Shown here: positions 18,291 through 28,098 of the stretch, one piece after another
How the letters are laid out: the number at the start of each line of letters is the position of its first letter
Numbering within the stretch: position 1 is the first letter of the stretch
Assembly: GCF_014836405.1 (NCBI RefSeq)
Contig: NZ_JACSQU010000003.1
Span: 62,001 to 126,000, forward strand
Direction of reading: 5' to 3'
DNA length: 64,000 nucleotides
DNA from: Brevundimonas guildfordensis
Lineage (GTDB): Bacteria; Pseudomonadota; Alphaproteobacteria; Caulobacterales; Caulobacteraceae
The notes under the pieces: model-generated
Databases searched by the model: none
Told to the model about the DNA's origin: nothing
The model's input: only the letters and a program-made list of their open reading frames with translations
Made by a program: the position numbers and the translations under genes

Positions 18291-19196
18291 ATGACCCTGA
18301 TCACCCGGCCCGAGGGCCTGAGCCCCGACCAGATCGCCCCCAGCCGCCGCAGCCTGGGCGTGGCGACAGCCGGCGGGCTGTTCTTCGCCGCCTACGCCCC
18401 CGCCGCCCTCAGCCAGTCGGCCCAGCCGATCGCCACCGACGCGGCGGGGCTGGTCATGCAGGACGCAGCCTATCCGGCGCCCGACGGCTTTGCCCTGCCC
18501 GCCTATGTCGCCCGGCCCGAAGGCGACGGCCCCTTCCCGGTCGTCATCGTCGTGTCCGAGATTTTCGGCGTGCACGAATACATTCGCGACGTCTGCCGCC
18601 GGCTGGCCAAGGCGGGCTACGCCGCCGTGGCGCCCGCCTTCTTCGTGCGCGTCCAGGACCCCGCCCCGCTCAGCGACATGCAAGAGATCCAGCGCATCGT
18701 CGCCGCCGCCGGCTACGGTCAGGTGATGGGCGACATCTCCGCTACCCTGGACTGGATCGGCGCCCAGTCCTGGGCCAAGGCGGACAAGGTCGGGATCACC
18801 GGCTTCTGCTGGGGCGGCAAGGTGGTGTGGCAGGCGATGGCCCGCTTCCCGACACTGGACGCCGGGGTCGCCTGGTACGGCCGTCTGGCCCCTGCGGCGA
18901 ACGCCACCGATGAACAGAAGGCGGCGGGTCGCCCCTGGCCCATCGACCTGGCGGGCGAACTGAAGGCGCCGGTGCTGGGTCTTTACGGCGGCCAGGACAG
19001 CGGCATTCCCAACGACACGGTCAAGGCGATGAACGAGGCTCTTAGTGCGGCCGGCCGAGCCGACAGCCAGATCACCCTCTATGACGACGCCCCGCACGGC
19101 TTCCACGCCGACTACCGCGCCTCCTACCGAGAGGCGGACGCGAAGGACGGCTGGCGCCGGTTGCTGGAACTGTTCGAGCAGAAGTTGAAGCGCTGA
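18291..19196 (+). CDS. Dienelactone hydrolase family protein, exported
   Basis: Alpha/beta hydrolase of the dienelactone hydrolase type (301 aa), acting on an unidentified lactone or ester. The nucleophile is the Cys in GFCWGGKV, with Asp in YGGQDSGIP and His in DDAPHGFHADYR completing the triad. The N-terminus has a twin-arginine-like signal (SRRSLGVATAGGLFFAAY...ALSQS), so it may be exported folded by Tat. The start ATG at 18291 with GGAG upstream is preferred over the much longer open frame that begins inside alkB. It lies 74 bp after alkB on the same strand and converges with grpE. Confidence 0.9.
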   Translation: MTLITRPEGLSPDQIAPSRRSLGVATAGGLFFAAYAPAALSQSAQPIATDAAGLVMQDAAYPAPDGFALPAYVARPEGDGPFPVVIVVSEIFGVHEYIRDVCRRLAKAGYAAVAPAFFVRVQDPAPLSDMQEIQRIVAAAGYGQVMGDISATLDWIGAQSWAKADKVGITGFCWGGKVVWQAMARFPTLDAGVAWYGRLAPAANATDEQKAAGRPWPIDLAGELKAPVLGLYGGQDSGIPNDTVKAMNEALSAAGRADSQITLYDDAPHGFHADYRASYREADAKDGWRRLLELFEQKLKR

Positions 19197-19245
19197 CCTC
19201 TCCACCCGCTCACCCCAGCGGATACACAGGGGTGGCAAATAGAAA

Positions 19246-19273
19246 ACGGCCCGACGCGTCTGCGCCGGGCCGT
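19246..19273 (-). terminator. Terminator after grpE (possibly bidirectional)
   Basis: Arms ACGGCCCG (19246-19253) and CGGGCCGT (19266-19273). On the minus strand the stem runs into TTTTC, so it ends the hrcA-grpE message; on the plus strand it follows the hydrolase gene and leads to CATCGTTTC. Confidence 0.7.
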
Positions 19274-19296
19274 CATCGTTTCAGCGCGCGAAAGCC

Positions 19297-19911
19297 TCAG
19301 GCCTTGGCGTCGAAATTCCCACCGGTCGTGTTCGGATCGGCATAGGCGCCGCCCGTCGCCGGGCCGGAGCCCTTGGCCGCGACCACCACCATGGCGGCGC
19401 GCACGGTGCGGCCGAACAGGGCGTAGCCCGGCTGCAGCGTCTGGATGACGGCGCCGCCCGGCACGGTGTCCGAGGGCTGCTCCATCATCGCCTGATGCAG
19501 GTGCGGGTCGAAAGCGTCGCCCGGCGCCGGATCGACGCGGGTCAGGCCGTTGGCCTCAAAGGCCGACAGCAGGGACTTCTGCGTCAGCTCCAGGCCCGTG
19601 ACCATGGCCGCCGTCGGGCCGTCCGCGTCCTTGGGCGCCGTCGCCAGACCGCGCTCCAGCGTATCGGCCACGCCCAGCAGATCCTTGGCGAAGCGCTGGA
19701 TGGCGTAGGCGCGCGCGTCGTTCTGCTGCGTCTCGGCGCGGCGCTTGGTGTTCTCGGCGTCGGCCACGGCGCGCAGGGCGCGGTCCTTCCACTGGTCGCG
19801 CTCGGCGATCAGGGCGTCGACCACGGCGTTGTCATCGCCTTCAGGCGCAGCTTCGCCCTCGTGGATGTCCTGCTCGAGTTGGTCCCGGGTCTCGTCGTTG
19901 ATGTCGTTCAC
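19297..19911 (-). CDS. grpE: Nucleotide exchange factor GrpE
   Basis: Releases ADP from DnaK. The 204-aa protein has an acidic N-terminus, the long dimer helix ([20 protein letters not shown]) and the C-terminal beta domain with [13 protein letters not shown] and [17 protein letters not shown], the family signature. The start is a GTG at 19911 whose bases overlap the hrcA stop by 4 nt, so translation is coupled. The frame is open 128 codons further up but that part is hrcA in another frame. Confidence 0.97.
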   Translation of the reverse strand: MNDINDETRDQLEQDIHEGEAAPEGDDNAVVDALIAERDQWKDRALRAVADAENTKRRAETQQNDARAYAIQRFAKDLLGVADTLERGLATAPKDADGPTAAMVTGLELTQKSLLSAFEANGLTRVDPAPGDAFDPHLHQAMMEQPSDTVPGGAVIQTLQPGYALFGRTVRAAMVVVAAKGSGPATGGAYADPNTTGGNFDAKA

Positions 19912-21002
19912 GTCTCTTGTCCGTCCAGAATCCGGCCCAGCACCCGGGCGGTATAGTCCACCAACGGTATGACACGGGCGTAGTTCAACCGCGCGGGCCC
20001 GATAACGCCGATGGCGCCCAGCACCCGCTGCCGGCCCGACATATAGGGCGCCGCGATCACGGCGGAACCCGAAAGCGAAAAGAGTCGCGTTTCGGCGCCG
20101 ATATAGATGCGCACGCCCTGGGCCGCGCCGACGTCGTCCAGCAGGCCGATCAACTGTTCCTTCTGCTCCAGATCGTCGAACAGAACGCGCACCCGCTCCA
20201 GATCCTCGGCCGCGCGGGCGTCCTGCAGCAGATTGCCGCGCCCGCGCACGATCAGGTTGCGGTCGTGGCCCCCGCCGCCTGCGCCGCCGGTCCATGCGGC
20301 CAGCCCGTCTTCGACCAGACGGGCGGCGGCGGCGTCCAGATCGCGCCGGGCGGCCTCCATCTCGGCCTTCATCTCGTGCCGGGCCTCGGCCAGCGGGCGC
20401 CCCTTCAGCCGCGCGCTGAGAAAGTTCGACGCCTCCTGCAGGGTCGAGGGCGTCACGCCGGGCGCCAGATTCATCAGCCGGTTCTCGACCACCCCGTCGT
20501 CGGCGACCAGCACCGCCAGCGCCTGTCCGCCGCCCAAAGCCACGAACTCGACATGGCGCACCCCCGCCTCGCGCACCGGGCTGGCGACGATGCCCGCCCC
20601 GCCCGCCAGACCCGACAGCAGGGAGGAGGCCGCATCCAGCGCCTCCTCGACGTTGCGGCCGCCGCCCTTGGCGCCCAGCACCGCCAGACGGGCGTCGATC
20701 TCGCGCCGCTCCTCCTGACCGATGTCGCCGACCTCCAGCAGGCCGTCCACGAACAGCCGCAGCCCCGCATGGGTCGGCGCCCGCCCGGCTGACGCATGCG
20801 GCGAGGCCAGCAGCCCGGCCTGCGTCAGCGCCTGCATGGTGTTGCGGATCGAGGCGGGCGACAGGTCCAGCCCGGCGCGCGAGAGGGTGTGCGACCCCAC
20901 CGGCTCGCCCGTCTCCAGATAGGTCTCGACCACCCGCCGGAAGATGTCGCGCGCCCGCGCATCCAGCGTCGCCAGGCCCGGCGAGGGGTAAAGCAGGCTC
21001 AT
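19908..21002 (-). CDS. hrcA: Heat-inducible transcription repressor HrcA
   Basis: Repressor that binds the CIRCE operator and controls chaperone genes, typically groESL. The 364-aa product shows the N-terminal winged helix ([39 protein letters not shown]) and the central and dimer domains typical of HrcA. The start ATG at 21002 (MSLLYPSPG) fits the family; 13 upstream in-frame codons were left out. No CIRCE element (TTAGCACTC-N9-GAGTGCTAA) was seen in this window, so the targets, probably groESL, lie elsewhere. Operon with grpE; divergent from rph. Confidence 0.96.
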   Translation of the reverse strand: MSLLYPSPGLATLDARARDIFRRVVETYLETGEPVGSHTLSRAGLDLSPASIRNTMQALTQAGLLASPHASAGRAPTHAGLRLFVDGLLEVGDIGQEERREIDARLAVLGAKGGGRNVEEALDAASSLLSGLAGGAGIVASPVREAGVRHVEFVALGGGQALAVLVADDGVVENRLMNLAPGVTPSTLQEASNFLSARLKGRPLAEARHEMKAEMEAARRDLDAAAARLVEDGLAAWTGGAGGGGHDRNLIVRGRGNLLQDARAAEDLERVRVLFDDLEQKEQLIGLLDDVGAAQGVRIYIGAETRLFSLSGSAVIAAPYMSGRQRVLGAIGVIGPARLNYARVIPLVDYTARVLGRILDGQET

Positions 21003-21077
21003 GGCGCCGCCCTCCGCCCCGTCAAAACGGAACGGAGACACACCGCAAACGGGTCAGGGCGGGACAGGCTCATGGTT

Positions 21078-21109
21078 TCAGGATAAGCACGCGCCATCCC
21101 GCTTCCAAG
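21078..21109 (-). promoter_or_regulatory. Sigma-32-like heat-shock promoter for hrcA-grpE
   Basis: Minus strand: CTTG (21109-21106), 18-nt spacer, CTTATCCTGA (21087-21078). It fits CTTG-N17/18-CYTATNT with one -10 mismatch (C for the last T). It overlaps the ribosome site of the divergent rph gene. Confidence 0.5.
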
Positions 21110-21117
21110 GAATTCCC

Positions 21118-21843
21118 ATGCGCCCGTCCGAACGCACCCCTGAACAACTCCGCACCGTCACGCTGGAGACCGGCGTCAACCGCTACGCCGAAGGCTCCTG
21201 CCTGGTCTCCTTCGGCCACACCAAGGTGCTGGTCACAGCCTCGATCGAGGAGAAGGTGCCGGGCTGGATGCGCAACACCGGCCAGGGCTGGGTCACCGCC
21301 GAATACGGCATGCTGCCGCGCGCCACCCACACGCGCGGCCGCCGCGAAGCCGCCGCCGGCAAGCAGTCGGGCCGCACCCAGGAGATTCAGCGCCTGATCG
21401 GCCGCAGCTTGCGCGCCGTGGTCGACCTCAAGGCGCTGGGCGAGCGTCAGGTGCTGATCGACTGCGACGTGATCCAGGCCGACGGCGGCACCCGCACCGC
21501 CTCCATCACCGGCGCCTGGGTGGCGATGGCCTCGGCGCTCAACTACCTCAAGGACGAGGGCGTGCTGACGACCGACCCCATTCTGGATCAGGTGGCGGCC
21601 GTGTCATGCGGCGTGTTCAAGGATCTGCCGGTGCTGGACCTCGACTATGAGGAAGACTCCACTGCCGAGGCCGACAGCAACTTCGTCCTGACCGGCGCGG
21701 GCCAGATCGTCGAGATCCAGGCCACCGGCGAGAAGCGCGGCTTCAGCCGGGCCGAGTTCGACCGCCTGTTCGAACTGGCCGAGATCGGCTGCGCCGAACT
21801 GTTCGCCCTGCAGCGCGCCGCCGTCGAGGCCGCCCGCCGATAA
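21118..21843 (+). CDS. rph: Ribonuclease PH
   Basis: Phosphate-dependent 3' exonuclease that trims tRNA precursors; 241 aa. It begins [19 protein letters not shown] and carries [14 protein letters not shown], the phosphate-binding [16 protein letters not shown] region, the catalytic core [19 protein letters not shown] and [16 protein letters not shown]. The start ATG at 21118 has AAGGAA upstream; the longer open frame runs through the hrcA promoter. The rph/hrcA divergent pair is common in alphaproteobacteria. Confidence 0.97.
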   Translation: MRPSERTPEQLRTVTLETGVNRYAEGSCLVSFGHTKVLVTASIEEKVPGWMRNTGQGWVTAEYGMLPRATHTRGRREAAAGKQSGRTQEIQRLIGRSLRAVVDLKALGERQVLIDCDVIQADGGTRTASITGAWVAMASALNYLKDEGVLTTDPILDQVAAVSCGVFKDLPVLDLDYEEDSTAEADSNFVLTGAGQIVEIQATGEKRGFSRAEFDRLFELAEIGCAELFALQRAAVEAARR

Positions 21844-21909
21844 GGCTTTTCGCGGAGCCGGATCGGGGCCATCGTCGTTGCATAGGCGAACCCCGATCCG
21901 GAGCCCCGC

Positions 21910-22284
21910 ATGACCCGACCGCCCCTTCTGGCCTGCCTGATCCTCGGCGGCCTGCTCGCCGCCTGCCAGCCGCGTCCCGAGCCAGCGGCCCCCGCGCCGG
22001 TCCCGACACCAGCGCCCGCCTCGGCCCCCGAGCCCGAAGCCCGCCTGCCCGAAGGCCCGGACATGGCGCCCCAGCCGGTTCCGCTCGACGACCGCCCCTG
22101 CCTTGAGACCCTGGGCGAAGCCGCCTCTGCCCGCCTGGTCCAGCGCTGCATCGCCGTCAGCCCGGCCACGCGCCCGCCCTGCAACGCCGCCAATCCCTGC
22201 GACCTGATCCAGGGCGAGATCGACCGCTCCTGCGCCCTATGGACCCGCGACGGCGAAACCCCGCCGAAAGAGTGCAAGGGCTGA
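21910..22284 (+). CDS. Small proline-rich lipoprotein, function unknown
   Basis: A 124-aa predicted lipoprotein. The signal peptide MTRPPLLACLILGGLLAAC ends in a clear lipobox Cys. Residues about 20-60 are almost entirely Pro, Ala and Glu, suggesting an extended linker through the periplasm. The last 60 residues contain six cysteines (CLETLG, RCIAV, PPCNAANPCD, SCALW, KECKG), likely forming disulfides. It is not recognised as a known family. It is 66 bp after rph and converges with pnp. Confidence 0.75.
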   Translation: MTRPPLLACLILGGLLAACQPRPEPAAPAPVPTPAPASAPEPEARLPEGPDMAPQPVPLDDRPCLETLGEAASARLVQRCIAVSPATRPPCNAANPCDLIQGEIDRSCALWTRDGETPPKECKG

Positions 22285-22341
22285 TCTTCTCTCTCCCCGC
22301 TCAAACAGCGAGCCGCCGCGCGGCACGCGACAGCGCCCAAG

Positions 22342-22371
22342 AAAAAACCCCGGCGGATCGCTCCGCCGGGG
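22342..22371 (-). terminator. Strong terminator after pnp
   Basis: Perfect 10-bp arms CCCCGGCGGA (22348-22357) and TCCGCCGGGG (22362-22371) with a 4-nt loop; on the minus strand it is followed by TTTTTT (bases 22342-22347). One of the clearest terminators in the window. It may also stop plus-strand reads from the lipoprotein gene. Confidence 0.85.
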
Positions 22372-22401
22372 TCTTCTTCAGTTCAGCGATGACGCCGAGG
22401 C

Positions 22402-24630
22402 TTAGTCGCGACGGCGACGGCCGCGGTCGCCGCCGTTGCGGTCGCCCTTGGGACGGCCGCCGGTGTCTTCCGACAGCGGGGCTTCACCGCGTTCAGCGCG
22501 CTCGGCGTTGATCTTGTCGGTGATGTCCTCGCCGGTTTCCTGGTCGACGACCTTCATCGACAGCTTGGTCTTGCCGCGATCGTCGAAGCCCAGGAACTTG
22601 ACCTTGACCTCCTGGCCTTCCGACAGGACGTCGGCCGGGTTGGCGACGCGCTCCAGAGCGATCTGGGACACGTGGACCAGACCGTCCTTGGCGCCGAAGA
22701 AGTTCACGAAGGCGCCGAAGTCGACGACCTTCACGACCTTGCCCGAGTAGATCGTGCCGACTTCCGGCTCCGAGGCGATGGACTGGATCCAGGCCTTGGC
22801 GGCTTCGATCTTTTCCTGCTCGTTGGCGGCGATCTTGATGGTGCCGTCGTCGCCGATGTCGACCTTGGCGCCGGTCTTCTCGACGATTTCGCGGATGACC
22901 TTGCCGCCCGAACCGATCACTTCACGGATCTTGTCGACCGCGATCTTGATGGATTCGATCTTGGGCGCGAACTCGCCCAGTTCGGCGCGCGGAGCTTCCA
23001 TCGCCTTCGACATTTCGTCGAGGATGTGCAGACGGCCGGCCGAAGCCTGCGTCAGGGCCTGCTGCATGATCTCCTTGGTGATGCCGGCGACCTTGATGTC
23101 CATCTGAAGGCTGGTGATGCCTTCCGAGGTGCCCGCGACCTTGAAGTCCATGTCGCCCAGGTGGTCTTCGTCGCCCAGGATGTCCGACAGGATGGCGAAC
23201 TCGCCCGACGGCTCCAGGATCAGACCCATGGCGATGCCCGAGACCGGACGGGCCAGCGGCACGCCGGCGTCCATCAGGGCCAGCGACGAACCGCAGACCG
23301 TGGCCATCGAGGACGAGCCGTTCGACTCGGTGATCTCCGACACCAGACGGATGGTGTAGGGGAAGTCCTCGCGCGACGGCAGCATCGGGCGGATGGCGCG
23401 CCAGGCCAGCTTGCCGTGACCGATTTCGCGACGGCCCGGCGAGCCCATGCGGCCCGCTTCACCGACCGAATAGGGCGGGAAGTTGTAGTGCAGCAGGAAG
23501 GACTCTTTGTACGTGCCCGTCAGGCTGTCGATGTACTGCTCGTCCTCGCCGGTGCCGAGCGTGGCGACGACCAGGGCTTGCGTTTCACCGCGCGTGAACA
23601 GCGACGAACCGTGGGTGCGCGGCAGGACGCCGACTTCCGAGACGATGGCGCGGACCTTGTCCAGGGCGCGGCCGTCGACGCGGTGGCTGTTCTCGATGAT
23701 GTCGCGACGCAGGACGTCGGCTTCGCATTCCTTGAACGCAGCCGAGAACTTCGACGAGTCGACGCCTTCCGGCTTGTCGTCGGTCTTCACCAGGGCCTCG
23801 GCGGCCTTCTTCTTGGCGGCGTCCACGCCCGAGCGGCGCTCATACTTGCCCGGGTGGGCGTAGGCGGCCTTGATCTCTTCGCCGACCAGCGACTTGATCG
23901 AGGCGACCACGTCCGAGTGGTCCTCAGCCTGGAAGTCTAACGGCTCCTTGGCGGCGTGCTCGGCCAGGTCGATGATAGCATCGATCACCGGCTGCATGCC
24001 CGCGTGCGCGAACATCAGGGCCTCGAGCATCTTCTCTTCCGACAGCTCCTTGGCTTCGGATTCAACCATCATCAGGGCGTCTTGCGTACCCGCGACGACC
24101 AGGTCCAGGGCGCTTTCGCCCATCTGGTCGATGGCCGGGTTCAGCACCAGCTCGCCGTCGATCATGCCGACGCGCGCGGCGCCGATCGGGCCCATGAAGG
24201 GCACGCCCGAGATGGTCAGGGCGGCCGAGGCGGCGACCATGCCCAGGATGTCCGGGTCGTTCTCCAGGTCGTGCTGCAGCACAGTGATGATGACCTGGGT
24301 CTCGTTCTTGAAGCCCTTGACGAACAGGGGGCGGATCGGGCGGTCGATCAGGCGGGAGACCAGGGTCTCCTTCTCGGTCGGACGGCCTTCACGCTTGAAG
24401 TAGCCGCCCGGGATCTTGCCGGCGGCGAACGTCTTCTCTTGATAGTTGACGGTCAGCGGGAAGAAATCCAGGCCCGGCTTGGGCTGACGGCCGTAGACGA
24501 CGGTGGCCAGGACCACGGTCTCGCCGTAGGTCGCCAGCACGGCGCCGTCGGCCTGACGGGCGATGCGGCCCGTCTCGAGGGTCAGCGGGCGGCCGGCCCA
24601 CTCGATCGTCTTGCGTTTGATATCGAACAT
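22402..24630 (-). CDS. pnp: Polyribonucleotide nucleotidyltransferase (PNPase)
   Basis: Degradosome 3'-5' exoribonuclease using phosphate; 742 aa. Two RNase PH cores are visible, separated by an all-helical domain; the second holds the [17 protein letters not shown] and [14 protein letters not shown] motifs. A KH domain ([18 protein letters not shown]) and an S1 domain ([18 protein letters not shown]) follow. The end is an Arg/Gly-rich tail (GDRGRRRRD), which may contact RNA or RNase E. It is last in the rbfA-truB-rpsO-pnp run. Confidence 0.98.
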   Translation of the reverse strand: MFDIKRKTIEWAGRPLTLETGRIARQADGAVLATYGETVVLATVVYGRQPKPGLDFFPLTVNYQEKTFAAGKIPGGYFKREGRPTEKETLVSRLIDRPIRPLFVKGFKNETQVIITVLQHDLENDPDILGMVAASAALTISGVPFMGPIGAARVGMIDGELVLNPAIDQMGESALDLVVAGTQDALMMVESEAKELSEEKMLEALMFAHAGMQPVIDAIIDLAEHAAKEPLDFQAEDHSDVVASIKSLVGEEIKAAYAHPGKYERRSGVDAAKKKAAEALVKTDDKPEGVDSSKFSAAFKECEADVLRRDIIENSHRVDGRALDKVRAIVSEVGVLPRTHGSSLFTRGETQALVVATLGTGEDEQYIDSLTGTYKESFLLHYNFPPYSVGEAGRMGSPGRREIGHGKLAWRAIRPMLPSREDFPYTIRLVSEITESNGSSSMATVCGSSLALMDAGVPLARPVSGIAMGLILEPSGEFAILSDILGDEDHLGDMDFKVAGTSEGITSLQMDIKVAGITKEIMQQALTQASAGRLHILDEMSKAMEAPRAELGEFAPKIESIKIAVDKIREVIGSGGKVIREIVEKTGAKVDIGDDGTIKIAANEQEKIEAAKAWIQSIASEPEVGTIYSGKVVKVVDFGAFVNFFGAKDGLVHVSQIALERVANPADVLSEGQEVKVKFLGFDDRGKTKLSMKVVDQETGEDITDKINAERAERGEAPLSEDTGGRPKGDRNGGDRGRRRRD

Positions 24631-24887
24631 TATGCTTCTTTCGTCTCCCGCGGGCGTATTCCCGTCGGGGGTGTGCGGAGCGGCAGGCCGTTCAGTCCTG
24701 CGGTCCCCATGAGCCAGGCCGCGTCATCGCGGCCGGACGGGTGATTGAGGACCGGATTCCAGGCCCTCGCGTCGGTTGCGCCGTCAAGACCCGCGGCGCG
24801 CGGGAAGCTTGCTACTAATAGCGGAACGAGGCGCGGACGTGTCCGCCCGCGCCTCGTGGAGATTATCCGATCCGCAACCGGGGCGCC
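24631..24887. other. rpsO-pnp intergenic leader with hairpins
   Basis: 257 bp between rpsO and pnp. Three stems are visible: CGAGGCGCGG/CCGCGCCTCG at 24827-24856 (possible rpsO terminator, weak T run on the minus strand), CCCGCG/CGCGGG at 24790-24804, and GGCCGCG/CGCGGCC at 24717-24734. In other bacteria the pnp leader is cut by RNase III and PNPase controls itself there; the same is possible here but is an inference. Confidence 0.5.
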
Positions 24888-25157
24888 TTAGCGACGCAGG
24901 CCCAGCTTGGCGATCAGCGCCTGGTAGCGGGCGCTGTCGGTCTTGTTCAGGTGGTCCAGAAGGCGACGACGCTGCGAAACCTGCTTCAGCAGGCCACGAC
25001 GCGAGTGGTTGTCCTTCTTGTGGGTCTTGAAGTGCTCGGTCAGGTTGGCGATGCGTTCCGTCAGGATCGCGACCTGCACTTCGGCCGAACCGGTGTCGCC
25101 CGTCGAGCGAGCGTTGTCGGCGATGACTTCAGCTTTACGTTGAGCCGTAATCGACAT
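24888..25157 (-). CDS. rpsO: 30S ribosomal protein S15
   Basis: Primary 16S rRNA-binding protein of the small subunit, 89 aa, standard length. The sequence is typical throughout: [35 protein letters not shown], the rRNA contact region [19 protein letters not shown] and the end LIAKLGLRR. It lies 12 bp after truB, in the conserved rbfA-truB-rpsO-pnp order. Confidence 0.99.
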   Translation of the reverse strand: MSITAQRKAEVIADNARSTGDTGSAEVQVAILTERIANLTEHFKTHKKDNHSRRGLLKQVSQRRRLLDHLNKTDSARYQALIAKLGLRR

Positions 25158-25169
25158 CAGAGTTCTCCG

Positions 25170-26102
25170 TTATGGGAGGTTGAAAACACGATCGGGTTCA
25201 AGCCGACCGGCCCTGAGATTGCCGAGCGCGACCAGGGTTCCGCCCTCGAAGACCGAAACCAGCCGCGAACCGGCGGTGAGCCGGGCCTTGAGCGTTTCAA
25301 TCTGTCGGGGGAGCAGAACGATCGGCCGTCCCTGCCTCAGAGAGAGGGCGTCCTGATCCGTCACGGCCAACTCCGGGATGTCGTCCAGAGCGGTCGAAAC
25401 GGGCAGCAAGCCCTCAAAGGCGGCGCCCTTATGCGCCAACTCTTCCAGAAAATCCAGAGTGACGGCGTTCTCGGTCGAGAACGGCCCCACCCGCTCGCGC
25501 CGGAGGTCCGAGACATGGCCCTCGGCGCCCAGCAGGATCGCCAGGTCGCGCGCCAGCGAGCGGACATAGACGCCCTTGCCCGTCCGCATCGTGATCTCGA
25601 CGTGATCGGCGTCGGGCGCGGCCGTCACCGCCGCCTCATGAATGATCACCCGGCGCGACTGCAGCTCGACCTCGACCCCCGCCCGCGCCAGATCATAGGC
25701 GCGCTCGCCATTGACCCGCACAGCCGAAAAGGCGGGCGGCGTCTGGTCGATCTCGCCGACGAAGGACGGCAGGGCCGCCGTCACCGCCTCGACCGAAGGG
25801 CGCACGTCCGAGCGGGCGATGATCTCGCCCTCGCGGTCGATACTGTCGGTGGAGATGCCCCAGTGGATGGTGAAGCGATAGACCTTCTGCGCCTCCATCA
25901 TGAAGGGCACGGTCTTGGTCGCCTCGCCGAGCGCGATGGGCAGAATGCCCGAGGCCAGTGGGTCCAGCGTCCCGGCATGGCCCGCCTTCTGGGCGTTGAA
26001 CAGGCGACGGACCTTCGTCACCGCCTCGGTCGAGCCCATCTCATAGGGCTTGTCCAGACACACCCAGCCGTTGACGATGTCGCCCTTCTTGCGTCGCGCC
26101 AT
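25170..26102 (-). CDS. truB: tRNA pseudouridine(55) synthase TruB
   Basis: Makes pseudouridine at U55 of tRNA. The 310-aa protein has the [11 protein letters not shown] motif, the catalytic aspartate in [17 protein letters not shown] (about residue 44), and [14 protein letters not shown]. The C-terminal PUA-like region ends with a short hydrophobic strand. It starts 3 bp after the rbfA stop and is followed by rpsO. Confidence 0.97.
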   Translation of the reverse strand: MARRKKGDIVNGWVCLDKPYEMGSTEAVTKVRRLFNAQKAGHAGTLDPLASGILPIALGEATKTVPFMMEAQKVYRFTIHWGISTDSIDREGEIIARSDVRPSVEAVTAALPSFVGEIDQTPPAFSAVRVNGERAYDLARAGVEVELQSRRVIIHEAAVTAAPDADHVEITMRTGKGVYVRSLARDLAILLGAEGHVSDLRRERVGPFSTENAVTLDFLEELAHKGAAFEGLLPVSTALDDIPELAVTDQDALSLRQGRPIVLLPRQIETLKARLTAGSRLVSVFEGGTLVALGNLRAGRLEPDRVFNLP

Positions 26103-26105
26103 CGC

Positions 26106-26597
26106 TTATTCTTCCTCTGGGCCTGCCGCGCCTGGCGCTGCTTGAGGCCCGTCATCCTCATCGTCTGCCTGTTCGATATCGGCGCGCACGCGCGGATCAT
26201 TGAACAGACGGTCCATGTGGCTGGCCGCGTCGAAGCTCTCGTCGTGGCGGAATTTCAGGTCCGGCGTGAACTTCATGTCGATGCGACGGCCCAGCTGGCC
26301 GCGCAGGAATTTGGCGTGTTCGTTCAGCGCCTTGATGATGGCGCTCTCCTGCCCCGCCGTCTCGGCCGCCTCGACGCCGGCGCCCAGCGGCTCGACGAAA
26401 CAGGTGGCGTGGCGCAGGTCCGGGCTCATCCGCACCTCGGTCACGGTAACGGAGACGCCCAGCAAGGCCTCGTCGTGGATCTCATGCTCGCGCATGACGT
26501 CGACCAGGGCGTGGCGGATCAGCTCGCCGGCGCGCAGCTGGCGCTGCGACGGGCCCAGCGGGCCGCTGGCGTTGCGGGTGTGTTGCTTGCGGGCCAT
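26106..26597 (-). CDS. rbfA: Ribosome-binding factor A
   Basis: Helps process the 5' end of 16S rRNA and mature 30S subunits in the cold. The 163-aa product has the KH-like fold with RQLRAGELIRHALVDV and LRGQLGRRIDMKFTPDLKF near residue 120, followed by an acidic tail (DDEDDG...PEEE). The start ATG at 26597 has a full ribosome site (AGGAGGAG); the 71 in-frame codons upstream were left out. Normally it follows infB directly; here a 2.3-kb segment with three other genes intervenes. Confidence 0.96.
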   Translation of the reverse strand: MARKQHTRNASGPLGPSQRQLRAGELIRHALVDVMREHEIHDEALLGVSVTVTEVRMSPDLRHATCFVEPLGAGVEAAETAGQESAIIKALNEHAKFLRGQLGRRIDMKFTPDLKFRHDESFDAASHMDRLFNDPRVRADIEQADDEDDGPQAAPGAAGPEEE

Positions 26598-26662
26598 GAC
26601 GGCTCCTCCTGCTCGCGCCGCCGGGGATCGGACGCCGGCTCTGAAACGCGAAGGGGCGGGGT

Positions 26663-27367
26663 CTAGTCGCCTGCGCCGCGCAAGTCCAGTTCCGCCGCGC
26701 GCTGTTCGGCGGTTCGCGCCGCCCGCATCACCGCGCTCGACCTCAGACTGCGGACCATGGGCATGGGCAGGCCGCCCGCGTTCAGCACCTCGGCCGTCCA
26801 ATGGTTGCACAGATGCCCGACCCAGAAGGTTTCATGGCTGGCGTAGAAGACGGCGTCGTCGCCCGGCCTGCTGGCCACGACGACCGCCCGCCCCTCTGCA
26901 TCCAGCCGCAGCGAGGACGCCACGCGCGCGCGCAAGGCCGCAAAGCCGGCGGGCGACAGACGCACCGTGGCCCGTGTCGCCTCAGACAACCGCGCCGGGT
27001 CGACCGGATCCGGGTCCAGCATGACCACGGAGGGATTGCCGCCCGGCCTGAAGAAGGCCCGCGCGCCGTCCTGCAGCCGACTGCTGATCGGCCCCTGTTC
27101 GACATAGAAGACGGCGTCGCCCCAGCCGATCCGCACCCAGTCGCCTGGCGGCAGGGCCCGTACCGCCCACGCCAGGGGGTCGTCTCCGCCCGCCAGCGCC
27201 GCGCGCGGCGCGGCCAGATCAGTGTGAAACCCGTTATCGAGCAGATGGACGACAATCGCCGCCTGCCCTCCGTGCGGCGGAAACAGCGCCGGATGGTCCG
27301 GCCGCTGCGCCGTCCACAGACCCGCCAGCAGACCTACGAGAACGGCGCAGCTCCAGCGGATCAGCAC
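26663..27367 (-). CDS. DUF2459 domain-containing protein
   Basis: A 234-aa protein with a signal peptide or anchor at the start (MLIRWSCAVLVGLLAGLW). It carries motifs remembered for the DUF2459 (TIGR02117) family: VVHLLDNGFHTDL near residue 40, RIGWGDAVFYVEQG near 80, and HLCNHWTAEVLNAGGLP near 190, with conserved His and Cys that could form an active site. The biochemical role of this family is unknown. It lies between the secreted protein gene (12-bp gap) and rbfA (65-bp gap) on the same strand, so read-through into rbfA is possible. Confidence 0.75.
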   Translation of the reverse strand: MLIRWSCAVLVGLLAGLWTAQRPDHPALFPPHGGQAAIVVHLLDNGFHTDLAAPRAALAGGDDPLAWAVRALPPGDWVRIGWGDAVFYVEQGPISSRLQDGARAFFRPGGNPSVVMLDPDPVDPARLSEATRATVRLSPAGFAALRARVASSLRLDAEGRAVVVASRPGDDAVFYASHETFWVGHLCNHWTAEVLNAGGLPMPMVRSLRSSAVMRAARTAEQRAAELDLRGAGD

Positions 27368-27379
27368 GTCCGCCTCGCC

Positions 27380-27910
27380 TTAGTTGTTGCCGAAGGCCGC
27401 CGGGACGTCGCGGGCGGGCGAAGAACCCTGCATCGTCGCCCACTCGCCGCGATAGCTGTAGTTCAGGCTGACGCAGTGGCGGAACTGGCCGTCAGCCCAG
27501 CGGCCGACCGTCTCGATCGTCAGCGGATGGCCGGCGCGCACCCTGCCCACGACGATGAAGGCCTCGTCGGCCCCCGGACACAGGGCGCGCGACAGGGCGC
27601 GGCCGTCGCCGTCGGCCAGGATGCTGTAGACGCCGCCGTCCGCAGCGCCCTGGGGCAGGACGCGCCGGACCTGGTCCGGCCCGCCGCGCTCGAACCGGGC
27701 CGACCCGCGCGAGGTCGAGGAGAACAGGTTCTTCACCGATGTAGCCCCGAACCAGCCGCGCTCCACTTCCAGCGTCACCCCGCGCGTCAGAGCCTGGGTC
27801 GTGCGGTCGCTGGCGTCGAACGACAGGAACCGCGTGTCGGCCATGGCCGGGGAAGCGGCCGCGCTAGCCAGCGCGGCGATCAGCAGAAGAGACGGTCCAG
27901 GACGTGACAT
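27380..27910 (-). CDS. Secreted protein of unknown function
   Basis: A 176-aa protein with a clear Sec signal, MSRPGPSLLLIAALASA with a likely cut after SPAMA. The mature part is about 150 residues, with two cysteines (RALCPGAD and FRHCVSLNYSY) that could pair. It is predicted beta-rich; no domain was recognised. The start ATG at 27910 gives the signal peptide; 38 in-frame codons upstream were left out. It is 12 bp before the DUF2459 gene, so the two are probably cotranscribed. Confidence 0.75.
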   Translation of the reverse strand: MSRPGPSLLLIAALASAAASPAMADTRFLSFDASDRTTQALTRGVTLEVERGWFGATSVKNLFSSTSRGSARFERGGPDQVRRVLPQGAADGGVYSILADGDGRALSRALCPGADEAFIVVGRVRAGHPLTIETVGRWADGQFRHCVSLNYSYRGEWATMQGSSPARDVPAAFGNN

Positions 27911-28098
27911 TGGCGGTCCATTGTTCGGCGCCCCCCGACGCGATGGCCGAACCCTAAGGCCAACGGAAGGCCAGATGAAGCCTACAATGCGCAGCCGCTG
28001 GCGAGGCGGGCGTCGGTCCGGCATGATGGGCGCGCGAGCTTACGGATCCCTGCCGAGGCATCCTTTCGCCCGTTCCTCCTCTTCATGATCCGAGCGCC

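Noticed and set aside
21003-21117. CIRCE operator for HrcA near hrcA or dnaK
   Set aside because: No TTAGCACTC-N9-GAGTGCTAA or close variant was seen in the chaperone gaps of this window.
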